A stretch of 64,000 bases of DNA from Isoetes taiwanensis (GCA_021234155.1 JAJEKV010000028.1:4858567-4922566); one strand, 5' to 3'. Positions 34,446 to 46,819 are shown, counted from the stretch's first letter. Notes: generated by a model not told the origin, from the sequence alone. Numbers and translations are program-made.

Positions 34446-35390
34446 ATATAAAATCTCAGCAATATTGATTTTGCTAAGAATATTAAGAATGCTGAATATT
34501 GGCTATTGAACATGCTTTAGTACAATTATATGTAATGCTATATAAACCTTTAAATTTTCCACTAACTTAAGGTTTTTTCTCCTATTTGTTATATGAAGGT
34601 ATTTTGATGAATCTGTAGGATGAGTACCTTAAATATCTAAACCACTTTTCAACCAACTAAAGGTTTTAGTATATCATTTGCACAAATTGGTGCCATCATA
34701 TCTGCCGCATGTTATGGCATTCTAATGCTTTATTGTTCATGTTCTAAGCGTGGCATTTCCACAAAGAACCATACATGTTAGGGACATGTCTCGTATAATT
34801 TTTCTATTTAAATAAAAGCTTTGTTTTCCTATCATGTTCATTAGGTTTTTTATTGAACACGTCCTTTTTAAGAGCCAATTTAATACATTAATATATTGTC
34901 CACCTCGATTTCATCCTTTGTTGAGACATGCCATCTATGCGGCAACTTACCTTTTGCCTTATGTGGCATGACGTAAAAATACTATCTATCTTATTATCTT
35001 CCGTTCCACATTCTTTGTCTTCTTTAAGAGCACCATTTATTGCCAAATCTGCTAAAAATGGATAAAGAATCGAATGTTGTACAAGTGGAATTAAAGTCAG
35101 AGATAATATAAAACTTATGGGTCTTGACAGGATTGCTTATGGGTCTATTCTATTCTATTCTTTTCAAGAGGCATACATAACAGTGTATATAACTCCTTTG
35201 GACATCAATAATGATTTGCCAGAAGAGTAGCACATTCACGTCAAAGGCATGCATAAATACAAGCACCTTGAGCGCGGCAATGCCATGAACCCGTATACTA
35301 GATTCTTCATTTCACAACTTTGTTTTTGCATACATCAGTACATCCATCCTTGATATAGCTGACCAATTAGGTAATAGCTACTTTGAAATC
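33873..35390 (+). repeat. Segmental duplication, copy 1
   Basis: 1.5 kb highly similar to 37789-39340, from inside the LINE zinc-binding region (AGCTTTTGCAACAATATC) through the LINE end and about 1 kb of unrelated flank (ending GCTACTTTGAAATC in both). Because the copy includes flank beyond the LINE end, it is a DNA-level duplication and not a second retrotransposition. Confidence 0.85.
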
Positions 35391-35983
35391 TATGGTTTTT
35401 TTAACCATAGTTTTATTAAGAGTCTATCATTAGTGGTATCTTACCGTTTTCAAAGTCTTTGATATTTTTATCTATGGTTCGTGATATCTTACCTTTTTCA
35501 AAGTCTATGATATTTACTTATAGCCTACATGGGTTATAATTATGGCAATCCTTATGAGTTAGAGTGTCCTTGAGTTGCTTATAGATACACTTTACAGGAA
35601 TGTTAGAAGGGCAATATATAGAACAAGTAAAAATGTTCAAACTTGACAATTAAATGGAATTGAACTTCCATCATGTTGCTAGCCTAGTCGCACCTTGGTC
35701 CGCCCACATCTCTCCGGGGAGAATAAGCAGAAACCAAGGCCACGAGTGTACACGACACTCGCGAGTGAGCATTAATGAAGCTCGCTAGTGAGGACTTGAT
35801 GTTGGTCATGTCGAGTCACATCTAGTTGAAGGTAGTCTCTTGAGCTAGAGACCAGTAGCTCAAAGATGCTGCAACATACTTTTTGGGTTTTTGGATCGAT
35901 ACGCAGGTTCTGCACCCGTGGATCCTGGGGTATTTGTGTTATATCTTTAAGTATTAATCTGTGTTGGGCGAAGGACCATCACA
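35391..35983. other. No gene; unclassified DNA between repeats
   Basis: Begins with short repeated TCTATGGTT/TTACC-TTTTCAAAGTCT motifs (35.39-35.53 kb) and contains a GC-richer stretch at 35.70-35.87 kb with paired CTCGCGAGTGAG-like sequence. No coding signal. Confidence 0.35.
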
Positions 35984-36134
35984 CAGAGGAAGAAGACAAT
36001 GCCGAGCCGAACCAGTCCCAGTGGATGCAGAAGCACCTGAGCCCCCACCCTATCCCAAGTGGCCCAAGCAACAGGACTAGTCAACAATCCTACACTTTAC
36101 CTCCTGTACAAAGATAAGAACATCAAAGATCAAT

Positions 36135-36573
36135 CTGCTAGGTACACCAAGCACAAGGCCATGTGGAATGCTTAGTGGCATACTACAAGGCCAGTTGGGT
36201 AAAATATGGAAGGGGATCTCCAGATAATAGAAGCTACAAGGGCCCCAGAAGAACCAAAAGTGCAGAAGAAGTCGGTAAAGCGTGGATGAAGTTCCATCAA
36301 CCTGAGGTCTCTTATTGAGATAGCATTACCAGAAGAGCTCTAACTTTCTGATCCCAAGACAACCTTCTATAGGCTAGTAAGAGAAGTGGTGCAATTATAT
36401 AACACTGATACGAAGGTAACCCCTCAAATTTCATTGCAATTCGAGAAGCTGCAGAGGTGGAGCTGGTACAACACTTTGAAGACTCAAAATTATGTACTCT
36501 GTATGCTTGAAGAGCCACATGCATGCCAAGAGATATGCATTTGACTAAGTATATTAAGCCAAATAACATGTAG
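36135..36573 (+). pseudogene. Histone H3-like pseudogene, copy 1
   Basis: Intronless relic of a divergent H3. In shifting frames it reads HYQKSSNFLIPRQP, FYRLVREVVQLYNTDTKV, IREAAEVELVQHFEDSKLCT, then RATCMPRDMHLTKYI. This follows the H3 fold in order and with the same spacing: alpha-N, alpha-1, loop 1, alpha-2, loop 2 and alpha-3. The position equal to the start codon is CTG, two frameshifts lie before alpha-1 and alpha-2, and a TGA sits before RATCMPRD where H3 has an Arg/Lys. The N-tail lacks the canonical ARTKQTARKS, and LIP replaces LIRKLP, so it derives from an H3 variant and is possibly CENH3-like. Absence of introns suggests a retrocopy. Confidence 0.75.
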
Positions 36574-37019
36574 ATCAAAATGAAGGAAAATAATAATCCA
36601 GATAGCTTCTGATGATGGCCTTATGGCCAAGAGGTTTAATTCCGCTAAGCTCTAAGCGTTTCTCTTCTCAAAATGGACCTTGGGTATGCTGGCCAAAGAT
36701 AGTCCGATCGAAAATGCATGCAGTATCATTGGTTTTTGCAAGACCATTTTTGAAAACTTTATTTTGGCTACTTATGTGGAAGATTTAAACAATCGCTTAT
36801 TTCTTGGATGTTGAAATATTTGGTTCCATCTCCATTCCAGCAATTCCATATCGGCGTATCAGCAATTCCATTGGAAGCTTTCCAATTCCTTCAGCTAGAA
36901 GACAAAATATATGGTTAGTAGCTCTAACTATAACAATTTGAATTGATCTTAACGCCACGGAGACCAGATGACCTATGGGACCTAAACAACAAAGAGCAGT
37001 GGCCTATTAATGTACAGAA

Positions 37020-37350
37020 TTAAAAGACCTCGCTCCGAAGTGTTTTTGAGGAAAAGGCTTAGTAGTAATTGGTCTTTCGATGAACTGTATATTTGTACAT
37101 GTCATTTAATGATTGAGGGTACAGTTGAGCCCACCAAAATGTAAGATGCGAGTGCGCCCACTAAAAACGTGTTCATCATTACATATAATCAATCTACCAT
37201 ATCGTATCCGTATAGCTGAAAATATAGGAAGTTTTGAAGGGCATGTCCTTCATCTTCAATAAGTCCCAACTGATAGCATTCTCACTCTTCCTCGTCCCAT
37301 TTACCTGTCGCAATTTTGAGATGGTGTGCTCTTGTGCAAATGGACGCAAT
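37020..37350 (-). pseudogene. Antisense LINE 3' fragment
   Basis: The minus strand carries the LINE 3' tail motif (revealed on the plus strand as GTTTTTGAGGAAAAGGCTTA) and degraded zinc-region coding. It matches 52.98-53.40 kb. Confidence 0.6.
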
Positions 37351-37634
37351 TGTTTTTTATTTTTTCAGGGGCAATGAGCTAACAAGTACTGCTATGAACC
37401 CTGGCAAGCGTAGAATTAATCCGGCTTTTGTAGTGGAATGTCTTAATTAACTCCAAGGTATTGTTATCCCAAAGCTTACTTAGAAAACATGCATTTGGAT
37501 ACTATGTAAGGCGATTGTGGTCCTCATTGTTATGCACCTGTATGCACCCATGTTCCTGCACATTCTATCTGGAGAATCAGATGGCTCGTTTCTCCTTCCA
37601 ATAGGCTTTAAGGCGGTGTGAACCTATGGCCATT

Positions 37635-37790
37635 GTATGACGAGGTTCGAAAGGCGGGAATCTTCCATGTTGACCACTTTCTGACAATATATACGTGAGG
37701 TTCCAAAGTAGCTCTTGTATGACGAGGTTCGAAAGGCGGGAATCTTCCATGTTGACCACTTTTTGACAGTATATATGTGACATTCCCAAG
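37635..37790 (+). repeat. 82-bp tandem duplication
   Basis: GTATGACGAGGTTCGAAAGG and the following bases to TGACCACTTT occur at 37635 and again at 37717. A single copy exists at 53.93 kb in the related segment, so the doubling is specific to this copy. Confidence 0.85.
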
Positions 37791-39340
37791 CTTTTGCAAC
37801 AATATCTTAATGGTCGTTTATCTCAAACACACTTTGGCACTATGACCACAAGCTTATTTGCTTGCTTCCTTGTTCAAGGAAAACTTGTAGCTATTGCATC
37901 AATTTGCATAGGGTCCTACAAGCTACGGATCGAGACGGGTAGGTGGAAGCGGCCGCAATTGCCACGAAAAGCAAGATTATATGCATGTTGCCAGTTACAG
38001 GTTATTGAAGACGAAAGCCATACTCTTCTAAGATGCCCTGCTTTTGAGATGGTCACGAATCATTATTTGACTTTAGCATTCCATTCCATGCTCCCACAAC
38101 TTCTCAGAGCCTTATCTATGCATAACTTTGCATTACACATACTTGAGGTTCTAGATGAGCGTCTTCAATTACTGAGCCCTCGATAGTCATGGTATACTTA
38201 TTTTTTCCTGATTGTCTAGTGTCATCATTACTGCAAAGGTTTTTCCCTTGAAAACCTTTCGAGGCAGGGGTATTTAAATCCTAGTAGTAATGGTTATACT
38301 GGCACATTGTATGGGTCCCATGGACTCTTGGCCTTCGTGGACGTTAAAAGATCCATTATATTATATAAAATCTCAGCAATATTGAATTTGCTAAGAATAT
38401 TAAGAATACTGAAGATTGGCTATTGAACATGCTTTAGTACAATTATATGTAATGCTATATAAACCTTTAAATTTTCCACTAACCCAAGGCTTTTTCCCCT
38501 ATTTGTTATATGAAGGTATTTTGATGAATCTCTAGGATGAGTACCTTAAATATCTAAACCACTTTTCAACCAACTAAAGGTTTTAGTATATCATTTGCAC
38601 AAATCGGTGCCATCATATCTGCCGCATGTTATGCCATTCTAATCCTTTATTGTTCATGTTCTAAGCGTGGCATTTTCACAAAGAAACCATATATGTTCTG
38701 GATATGTCTCATATAATTTTTCTATTTAAATAAAAGCTTTGTTTTCCTGTCATGTTCATTGGGCTTTTTATTGAGCATGTCCTTTTTAAGGGCCAATTTA
38801 ATACATTAATATATTGTCCAACTCGATTTCATCCTTTGTTGAGACATGCCATCTATGCGGCAACTTACCTTTTGCCTTATGTGGCATGACGTAAAAATAC
38901 TATCTATCTATCTATCTTATTATCTTCCATTCCACATTCTTTGCCTTCTTTGAGCACCATTTATTGCCAAATCTGCTAAAAATGGATAAAGAATCGAATG
39001 TTGTACAAGTGGAATCAAAGTCAGAGATAATAAAAAACTTATGGGTCTTGACAGGATTGCTTATGGGTCCATTCAATTCTATTCTTTTCAAGAGGCATAC
39101 ATAACAATGTACATAACTCCTTTGGGCATCAAAAATGATTTGCCAGAAGAGTAGCACATTCACATTAAAGGCATGCATAAATACAAGTATCTTGAGCATG
39201 GCAATGCCGGGAACCCATATACTAGAGACTCCTTCAATTGCAATTGCTTTGTTTCTTCGTTTCACAACTTTGTTTTTGCATATATCAGGACGTCCATCCT
39301 TGATATAGTTGACCAATTAGGTAATAGCTACTTTGAAATC
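37789..39340 (+). repeat. Segmental duplication, copy 2
   Basis: Partner of 33873-35390. It contains a second LINE zinc-binding fragment (37794-38186, with ACCQLQVIEDESHTLLRCP-like coding), the same 3' tail and the same 1-kb flank. Small indels such as a (CTAT)n expansion near 38.9 kb separate the two. The minus-strand frame at 38912-39316 shows no recognised domain and probably is not a gene. Confidence 0.85.
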
Positions 39341-40716
39341 AAGAATTAATGTAAATTGCATGAAATGAAACGTGGAACAAAAATAAAGTAGCTAGATTCA
39401 ACAAAACTACTTTCTACAAAAAGAGACTTTCTAAAGTGATACATATACTTTCATATGCACTTCGAAGGAACGAAAGTTGTCTAGATGGAATCAGCCATGT
39501 TAAAACAGAATGCATCCTAAACACATTTATACACTAAATGAAAACATATGGGTTAAAAAATGTACTAAGCAGCCTAAGAACTTAAATGATTGATCAAATC
39601 ATCTCAACAGTGTGAATAATCCATAAATATGCTTTCAATCTGTAAGATCAAAGAAACCGTTCTTCAATTTTCAACAAACATAAACAAGGATGCATGAGTT
39701 GAATGTCTCCGTTGTATTACTAGCTTGTTATTCTACTTGTTGTTCCACTGTAGTGATTCTCTTGAATGTCGATGCATTAATTTTTTATTATCACAGAAAC
39801 CAAATCTATGAATATTGAGTTTCTATGAAGGTTTTCTATTTTGTTTATAGGCTATTCAACCATGTGCGGACCATGTGTTAATTTTCCCCTTAAGGTTCAA
39901 GAACCGACGAATTTACATGGCAAAGCATAAGCTAATGGTCCATCTGATATGATTCACCTCTAGCGTTATGATTGTCCCTCGTCCCCAAGTTAGACCCATC
40001 TTAAACCCTAAACCATAGCTACTTAACACTTAACCCACTCAATCAAACAGTCAACTATGTACAACCCCTACACAACTGATCGAAGGCACTTGTGGACAGG
40101 CTTGTAGCGATGCTGTAGTGGCTTGTAATTGAAAGTCTGTCCAAATTTATGAAACGGATTATAAATATATGATAAGGGGTCTGGCTGAATTTAGCTAATT
40201 CATTGTACAAATATGGTAGAAGGTTTGAAGGAATTTATAGAACTCAATGTACATATATTATAGGGGTTGTATTTAGAGTTTTTGAAAATTTTGTATAAGA
40301 AAAACTTTTTCTACTATTTTAACCATATAAGGGCCTCTTTCTTTCAGTGGACGATAAAAAAATCATTCTCATTCTTTAACTCTATGCACGCACATGCCAT
40401 ATAGACTATCATTAGCTGCACCTCCTGAGCTCCATTGTCATGTTGAATTTACCGACACAGATAATTTAATTGATAGATTACATGAGGTATTGCAAGCACA
40501 ACTTTGATACAACATTCAATTCAACTGAGGCATGAAGGTCTCTGGGCAAATTGGTATTGGAAGATATTGGATTTTTAGAGAATTTTTGGAGAGATGTAGT
40601 TAGAGGAAGAATTCATGTTAAGCTACAGGACATTTCAAAGAAGAGATACATTGGGCTGTAGAATTTTCGTAGAGGCACATATCTTAAGGTTCAACTTAAA
40701 GGCATATTAGTTTCAC
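39341..40716. other. AT-rich intergenic DNA; faint coding relic near 40.4 kb
   Basis: Mostly featureless. Near 40.40-40.50 kb the plus strand reads APPELHCHVEFTDTDNLIDR and continues for about 15 residues to a stop, which looks protein-like but is not identified and is followed by frequent stops. Confidence 0.35.
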
Positions 40717-40989
40717 AGAGGGGTTGCTGATACTTATGGAACACTTATCTTCTTTTTGCTACAACAAATCCAGACAACTTAGTTGTAGCAATTAATTGGA
40801 AAAATATTTCAACAAACATTATGTAGCCGCACTTCACTGAACATTTCAATTACCTTGAGACATATAACTTATAAGCATCTACATTCCTTCCAATTATATT
40901 CAATCTTTAGAGACATTATAAGCAAGAGCTAATTTTGTGCGCACGGAATCTTTTTGGTTTAGGTTTTCCTTCATGTTCCAGAATTACAG
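40717..40989 (+). repeat. Direct repeat flanking chromovirus B, left copy
   Basis: 273 bp matching 50535-50821. The shared core starts TGATACTTATGGAACACTTA and ends TTCCAGAATTACA, so it has TG...CA ends as an LTR would. However, similarity also extends upstream through AGAGGGGTTG in both copies, which is odd for a 5' LTR. It could be an LTR or a repeat already present on both sides. Confidence 0.6.
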
Positions 40990-42221
40990 GCAATTCCATC
41001 TCCTCGAGGAACTCACAATGCAATTGAGAGTTGGAACTCTCAACCTAGAATCCTCTTGTCACATAAAATATAACAATCCCCTATTTTCCTATTATTTATA
41101 ATAGTTTAGAAGTGATGAAATAGACAGTGTCAGTTTGCTCAATGAATAATGATTAAGCAAGGCAATAAACTACCTTATGTTAGGGTATGTACATGGCACA
41201 ATATTCGCTACTAAAACCATTCCTATACCATTGTTACGCGCATAACAATTGCTTCCCAACCATGATGGAGGACCATGACATAATCTCTAATTTTTCCTTT
41301 GTAATTAACTTGGGGTTAAAGTTTAAATGTACATGAACTTGCAATATTGGGATGTAAAGGACAAACTATAGGTGACATTAAAATACCATAGGATGCCTGC
41401 CATTAACAGTAAGCATTGTAAACACATAGGATATGCCTATGTGGATCTGACACAATTATAGCAGAGAGAAATGCTGGACATGCTAGACACATATGTGGCA
41501 CCCGTGAAACCCGAAGTAGCAAAGCTATGCTTGTGGGGGGTCAATCCACCAGTGGGTAGAATATGGCTATGTAAAGAAACATGCTGCTTCCCCTTCCAAC
41601 TTGAGGAAACTCGAGGTATAGAGGCAGGTCTTACAAGTGTAGGACTGGAATGGGCAACTGGTGGTTTACTAACTGTTAATGTTAAAATTTTGTGTGATAT
41701 TAGCTAATTAACCTAGTTCATGAATTTGGTCGCTTAATGGATGCAAAACAATAAATTGAATGAATGAGGGCATGGGTAATAGGTAAGAAATGTAGTGACT
41801 ATGTCATGGCCTCTACAAGAATCATGGAAGCAAAAATATGATAGGAATCTGTTTTGAAAGTTCAGATAGTTTGATATTATTTCGATAGACCTAGAGAGTT
41901 CATTGATTATAAAATTTTTATGTATTCTTCAGATGGAACTATCTCCTATGGAACATCTATCTAGTCCTCATCATGCTGCTAATAATGTCAACCGAGAGGA
42001 GAGTAGTTTCGACACAATGAAAAAAAACTTTAGAATCCTCAATGTTGCAAGCTTTCTTAAGCTTCCAAATAAGCATAGAGAACCAACTTACTGATCTGAA
42101 TCGAGCTAGCACAGAGCAAATGCAAAACCTGAAATGCAAATCAAGAATCTGCGACAAGGGCAAAGACAGGTTAGAGATCATAAATTGCAAGTTACTTAAG
42201 GGGAAATTGTCTTAATCCTGA
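40990..42221. other. Leader region before gag of chromovirus B
   Basis: No gene recognised. A 78-codon frame at 41471-41707 has no domain. No initiator-tRNA primer-binding site was seen just after the left repeat. Confidence 0.35.
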
Positions 42222-44834
42222 TTGATTAAACAGGGAGATGTGGGAGGTCCACAAGTGTTGAGAACAAATAGTGGGATAAGCCACCAACGAGAGTCTTCGA
42301 TGCCCCTAAGCTCGCACTCTAGGCGGAGGAAAAGGAATAAAGAAGATGATACATCATCATCTATGCCTATGAGCCAAGGGAAAGAAAGTTCTCAAGCACA
42401 GAAGAAGTCATCTGCTTTAAAGGAGTTTGCCAAGAAATATAAGTTGGAACTATTTGATGGTTTTGATAAGGATGGAGTTAAGACAGAAGCTTGGGTTCAA
42501 AAGGTTGAAAGTTATTTTTTTGTAAGATAAGTTCCTAAAGAAGAAAAGGTGGGAGTAGTGGCATTGAGTTTGAATGGGAATGCTTTAATGTGGTGGAATC
42601 GTCATAAGATAGCACATAAGGTGACTGATGAGGAAGTAGCTTGGGAGACTTTCAAGGAACTCTTCGTATCAAATTGACCACTTTCCTGTCATATTATACA
42701 GATGAACAAATTCATGGAGTGTAAACGGAAAGGGCAATTATTAAATAATTATATACAAGAATTCTCCACTTTGGAACGACATTGTCCAAAGTTAGATTCA
42801 AAGCCAAGGAATTATTTCTGTTAAGCAGGCATTAGGTATTATAAAAATAATAATTAGTCTTTAACTGCAGGAATTAGCTAGTCACTTCGTGCAAGGACTA
42901 GATATGGAGCTTAAGAAATTAGTTGGATGTGATCAACTTACCTTGGAAGAAGCGGAGCACAAGGCTCATATTTCGATAGTATCCTTGAGGAGGAGAAGAA
43001 TACCAATCGTAGAGAGCAATGAAAAGGAAATTTCTAAAAGATTAGGTATGAATCAAACTCTCAGGTTCATCAAACTTTTCATAATGCCCCTAAGTTACCT
43101 TTGAATGCAATGTCACAGATGGATGAAGAAATGAAGAAAGTTGAATATGATAAGTGCATGAAGAAAAATTTATGTTTTTACTGTAAGCAAAAGGGGCATA
43201 GGGCACATTTTTGTCCTAAGAAGAATAACTCAAATGCCAAGGTTCAAAGATCTCAAAATGTAGGGGCAATGAGAGCCCATCAACCTAGTATTTCATCTTT
43301 TGGTGCTCCAGTATTATTTTTTAAGAAAATAGATGGTTCTATGCGTATGTCTGTTGATTATAGGCAATTAAATGATATTACAATTAAGAATAAATATCCA
43401 TTGTCTAGATTGATGATTTGTTTGATCAATTTCAAGGAGCTACATTGTTTTCAAAGATAGATCTTAGATATGGATATCACCAGATAAGAATCAAAGAGAG
43501 TTACATATCCAAAACAACTTTTTCTACAAGATATAGGCATTTTGAATTTGTGGTTATGCCTCTTGGTTTAACAAATGCACCAGCAACTTTTCAGTGTCTA
43601 ATGAACGATCTTTTCCGTGAATACATTGATAAGTTTGTTCTCGTGTTCTTTGACGATATACTTATTTATTTAAAGAATTTGGAAGTTTGAGAATTGTTTT
43701 GAGTATTTTAAGAAGAGAAAATTTGTATGCTAAGAAAGTCAAGTGTTCATTTTTGTAGCATCGAAATGAATTATTTAGGTCATATTGTTTCAGCAGAGGG
43801 AATTAAACCTGACCCCAAAAAGGTTGAGGCGGTGTGAGAATGGCCAGTTCCTAAAAACCCAAAACAAGTGCGCTCATTCTTAGAACATGCAGGGTTCTAT
43901 AGGAAATCCATCAAAAGTTTTTCTGCAATAGCAAGTCCTTTGACAACACTTACAAAATCAAATATAACTTTTCAATGGGAAGAGAAATGTGAGAGAGCTT
44001 TCTGACGTTTAAAAAAAAGTTGATAAATGCTCATGCTCTAAAAGTGGTAGACCCAAGTAAGAAGTATCAGGTTATGGCAGATGCTAGTGGAGAGGGGACA
44101 TGAGATGTATTGATACAAGACAAGCATGTGTGTGCGTATGTTTCTCATAAGCTGAACGATGCCGAACGAAATTATTCCATTCATGATCAGGAATTGTTGG
44201 AAATTGTCCATGCACTTAGAGCTTGGAGATATTATCTTTTAGGGAATCATTTTGAGGTGCATACTGACCATGCTAGTCTTACATACTTTATGAAACAATC
44301 TAATTTGAATTTGAGAGAACGTAGGTGGATGAAATTTCTTCAAGAGTATCACTTTCAGATTAATTATAAAATGGGCAGTATAAACGTTGTTGCAGACGCT
44401 TTGTCTAGACTTCCAGCTTGCTATGCAATAACGATGATCACAACAGATTGGTTGGATGAGGTGAAAAATACTATTGCTACAGATAATTATTTTAGACCGA
44501 AATTGAAGGAAGTACAAAAAGAGAATCTGGAGATAAAGATAATTATAGTTTTAAACGGGGAATATTGAGGTACAAGTCAAGAGTTTGTATTCCTGCAAAG
44601 AAAATACTAAATGAAGTTCATGATGCAGTAATATCAGGTCATCCATGGTTCCATAAGACATATCACAAGGTAAAGAGAAGCTTCTTTTGGCCAGGACTAA
44701 AAGATTATGTTCGTAAGTATATCCGAAATTGTGTGATGTGTTCGCGTGTTAAGGCAAAACAGATTAGGGCGCTTGGTCTTTTGCAGTCGTTACCTATTCC
44801 AGAAAGAAAATGGGAATTTATTAGCATGGATTTC
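42222..44834 (+). mobile_element. Chromovirus B, 5' part (gag to integrase start)
   Basis: The gag core (42.4-42.8 kb) has LELFDGFDKDGVKTEAWVQK and ALMWWNRHK. A zinc knuckle follows at 43.14-43.22 kb ([15 protein letters not shown]). Reverse transcriptase (43.3-43.7 kb) has [20 protein letters not shown] and [13 protein letters not shown]. RNase H (44110-44430) has FEVHTDHASLTYFM and NVVADALSRLP, then the integrase zinc domain (44.6-44.75 kb) with CVMCSRVKAKQ. Stops occur in gag, at the reverse transcriptase frame junction and after it. The knuckle runs into the reverse transcriptase within about 30 codons, so the protease and reverse transcriptase start are deleted. It continues at 48623 after the inserted element. 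Confidence 0.9.
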
Positions 44835-44861
44835 GACAAGAAGAAAATGGGCATTTAGCGA

Positions 44862-45150
44862 CGTAGGGTCACGACGTCTGGATCACGCGATGTCACATTT
44901 GATGTGACTAGGTCACGTCAACGTCGCCAGTAGCGACGTCATGTCGCAAAGACGTCGCATACGACGCCTCACGTGACACAGGCGACGTCTGCCACCATGT
45001 CGCTATGACAAGGCCGCGTGTGTCATGCCAGCTGCGCTGTCAACGACGTCACGTCGCATGTGACGTGACGACGCAATACTGTATATGCCACGTGTCAGTA
45101 CTTTGAGGCCACGTGGCACCAATGGGTGTGTGACGTGGTTATTGACCATT
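44862..45150. repeat. Left subterminal GACGTC repeat region
   Basis: About a dozen variants of GACGTCGC/GCGACGTC and ACGTGAC occur in 290 bp, in both orientations. The mirror region is 48345-48600. Such clusters are the binding sites of the transposase in characterised CACTA elements; here that role is inferred. Confidence 0.75.
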
Positions 45151-45299
45151 GACTTCGCATCATCGTGCGCGACGTCGTGTGCTTTTTACAGTCCCGCGGC
45201 CAGCTTCTCCATAACTATTCCAAGGCCTATTTTGGGCGATCTTTGGCGCTATGACCTTGATCGACTTGCAACCACTCTTCTTAAGGTTAGTAGATCATA

Positions 45300-46012
45300 G
45301 TTTTTGGATTGAATGGTTTAGGGTAGATTTCAAAAAAAAATTCTATCTCTTTCCTTTCTTTTCTTCCTTTTATTTCTTCATTCTTCTTCTTCTTCCTTCT
45401 TTCCTCATTCTTTCTTCCATTCTACCACTCTTCCCTCATTTCATTCTTCCATTTCTTTCATTCTTCTATTTTTCTTCCATTTTATGCTTCCATTCTTTCA
45501 TTCTTTCATCATTCTTTCTTCCATTCTTCCATTCCATTTCATTCTTCTCTTCCCTTCCCTTGCCTTCCCTATTTCTCTTTCTTCCTCATTCTTTCCCTTC
45601 CCTTCCTCATTCAATTTCTTGAACATGTACTTAACCCGCATTCTATTTTCTTCCTGATTCTTCCTTCCTTATTCTTTTTCTATTTTTCCCTTCCCTTCCC
45701 TTCCCTTCCCTTCCTTCTCTTATTTCTTCCTTTTTTCTTCTTGTTTCTTCTTTCTTTCTTCTCTTTACTCATTCTCTTTCTTCTCTTATTTCTTTCCTTC
45801 TGCCTCCTTCTATTCTCTTATTGGTTCCCTTCTTCTCTTTCTTCCTCTAAATTCTTTTTTCTCTTCTCTTTCCCCTTCTCTTCTTTCTCTCACCCTTCTC
45901 TTCTTTTTTTATTCTTTCAATTCTCTTTTCTTTCCTTTTTTTTTTTTCTTTCTTCTTTAATCCCTTTCTTCAATGTTCTTATTCTTTTAACTCTTTGTTG
46001 CTTCTTTTGAAG
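45300..46012 (+). repeat. Pyrimidine-rich low-complexity tract
   Basis: About 700 bp of almost pure C/T (TTCTTCC, TTCCCTTCCC and similar). Long Phe/Leu/Ser-rich open frames here follow from the composition alone and are not genes. The complementary purine strand could form triplex-type structures. Confidence 0.9.
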
Positions 46013-46128
46013 CTTTCTATTTCGATTTGAACTCAACAGGATCTTGTCTACACATGTCCTTTTTCTGGTAAGTTGATTGCACTTGCATTCTATTTTTATA
46101 GTTTTAAGTAGGTTAAAAAAATTGATGG

Positions 46129-46700
46129 AGTGGCTTGTTCAAGGGGACGGTTCGGCCCCACCTAGAGTGGAGAGGACCATGTACCCAGGTTCAAAGTCCA
46201 CTTCACTATGATCATATACTTTTTCTAGGTTAAGGAGTGGCTTGTTCAAGGGCACGGCCGGCTCCACCTAGAAGAGTGGAGAGGGCTACATACCCGGGTT
46301 CAAGTCCACTTCCACTTGTTATTTTTTAGGTTTAAAAAAAATTGTAGTGGCTTGTTCAAGGGCACGGTCGGCTCCATGACGAGTGGAGAGGACTGGATGT
46401 CCGGGTCCAAGTCCACTTTTCTTCTTATTCTTAGGTAGAAGTGGCTATGGCAAGGACATGATCGGCTCCACCACAAGCGGGGGGGACCAGATGTTTGGGC
46501 CCTAGTTCACATTTATTGTCGGTTTTAGGTAGAGGTGGCTAGGGCAAGGGCATGGACAGCTCCACCATGAGTGGAGGAGACCAGGTGTTTGGGCCCTAGT
46601 CCCACATTTCTTGTCATTTTTAGGTAGAGGTGGCTAGGGCAAGGGCATGGTCGGCTCCACCATGAGTGGAGAGGACCAGATGTTCGGGTCTTTAGCCTAA
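46129..46700 (+). repeat. Six tandem tRNA-like units
   Basis: Units of 94-110 bp start near 46129, 46236, 46346, 46440, 46533 and 46628. Units 2-3 read AGTGGCTTGTTCAAGGGCAC, then CTCCAC/GTGGAG-type hairpin bases, then GGTTCAAGTCC or GGTCCAAGTCC, then ACTT. The GGTTCAAGTCC matches the RNA polymerase III B-box, and the first AGTGG can pair with the last CCACT like an acceptor stem. The spacers contain TTTTAGGT. Later units lose the B-box. This could be a SINE-like or tRNA-derived tandem array; no unit is a complete tRNA. Confidence 0.55.
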
Positions 46701-46819
46701 TCTAGCCAATCCAGCCTATTCTATCTAGCCTATTCCATCACCTTAAAGCCCAGTGGTTCTCGCTATGGAATGTGCAAATAATGATGTGGACCCAAGTGCA
46801 TACACCGAAGAACGGCCGC

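Larger units (their letters stand above)
35984..37715 (+). repeat. Dispersed duplicated segment, copy 1 (carries H3 pseudogene)
   Basis: Collinear with 51623-54002. Both contain CAGAGGAAGAAGACAATG at the left, the histone H3-like pseudogene, a shared 500-bp downstream stretch (GATGATGGCCTTATGGCCAA), an antisense LINE 3' fragment (37.02-37.35 kb), and the GACGAGGTTCGAAAGGCGGG block at the right. Copy 2 has extra insertions. The left end could encode an acidic proline-rich peptide (VDAEAPEPPPYPKWPKQ in copy 2) of unknown origin. Confidence 0.75.

Noticed and set aside
36312-36578. An 88-codon minus-strand frame
   Set aside because: It is antisense to the histone H3-like pseudogene and has no domain.
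38912-39316. A 134-codon minus-strand frame
   Set aside because: The matching region of the other duplicate copy (35.0-35.39 kb) does not keep it open as a comparable frame, and no domain is recognisable.
45251-46010. Two 89-123 codon frames rich in Phe, Leu and Ser that look like membrane proteins
   Set aside because: They are produced by a C/T-only low-complexity tract; any frame without A-containing stops stays open there.
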